This document shows positions 30,821 through 30,925 of a stretch of 30,925 nt of DNA, piece by piece (position 1 is the stretch's first letter; every line of letters starts with the position of its first letter). Under the pieces are notes generated by a model. That model did not search any database and was not told where the DNA came from. It saw only the letters and a list, made by a program, of their open reading frames with translations. Origin of the DNA: Paenibacillus_AA sp045062745 (GTDB lineage: Bacteria; Bacillota; Bacilli; Paenibacillales; NBRC-103111); the NCBI RefSeq assembly GCF_045062745.1, contig NZ_JBJGED010000050.1, positions 1 to 30,925 on the forward strand. The letters are read 5' to 3'. Both the position numbers and the translations under genes were made by a program.

Positions 30821-30925
30821 TAGTCAAAAAGCTTGATTCGGGTGAAAAACGGCTCGGCCCCTTAATTTTGGAGTCATGTTGTGAATTACTCGGTTTGTCG
30901 TAGTATTCCTTTTTTTTGCAGGGAG

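Overview
The window looks like chromosome of a spore-forming, moderately GC-rich member of the Bacillota, most likely Paenibacillus or a close relative. The support is strong AGGAGG-type ribosome binding sites, frequent GTG/TTG starts, sigmaA-like promoters, Bacillales families (PrkA kinase, YdjO, YjfB, DUF2161, VanZ), YesM/YesN-type two-component genes, and short palindromic intergenic repeats. No rRNA, tRNA, phage, IS element or CRISPR array was seen.

Region 1 (1-11.1 kb) is mostly export. It has a palindrome cluster, an ABC-2 exporter pair (minus), a YjfB-like small protein, and a TetR regulator divergent from an MMPL exporter, with a palindrome over the MMPL -35 box. A YciI-like protein and a large AcrB/SwrC-type RND exporter (minus) converge on the same bidirectional terminator. 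A 52-codon remnant and an aldo/keto reductase follow.

Region 2 (11.1-17.3 kb) holds a VanZ-like membrane protein and a six-cysteine mini-protein whose leader carries a class I cyclic-di-GMP riboswitch plus terminator. It continues with a methyltransferase, a YdjO-like protein, the PrkA sporulation kinase and a DUF2161 protein. It ends with a tandem array of eight ~51-bp units, each containing a hairpin.

Region 3 (17.3-25.5 kb) is mainly carbohydrate-related. A GH95 glycosidase and an orphan solute-binding lipoprotein form a minus-strand operon. It is divergent from a LacI-type regulator, and three AACGTT boxes at exact 11-bp spacing lie in its promoter. Then come a polysaccharide deacetylase lipoprotein, a thioredoxin-reductase-like flavoprotein and a DapA/NanA-family aldolase.

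Region 4 (25.6-28.8 kb) is a decaying sugar-uptake module. A permease 5' part carrying a nonsense codon is joined out of frame to a solute-binding-protein 3' end. The divergent sensor kinase appears to have lost its extracellular sensor, TM2 and most of HAMP by an in-frame deletion, while its AraC-type response regulator looks intact.

Region 5 (28.8-30.9 kb) has a membrane-anchored coiled-coil protein coupled to a membrane-anchored phosphodiester-glycosidase-domain protein, a 36-residue membrane peptide with its own terminator, and more palindromic repeats.
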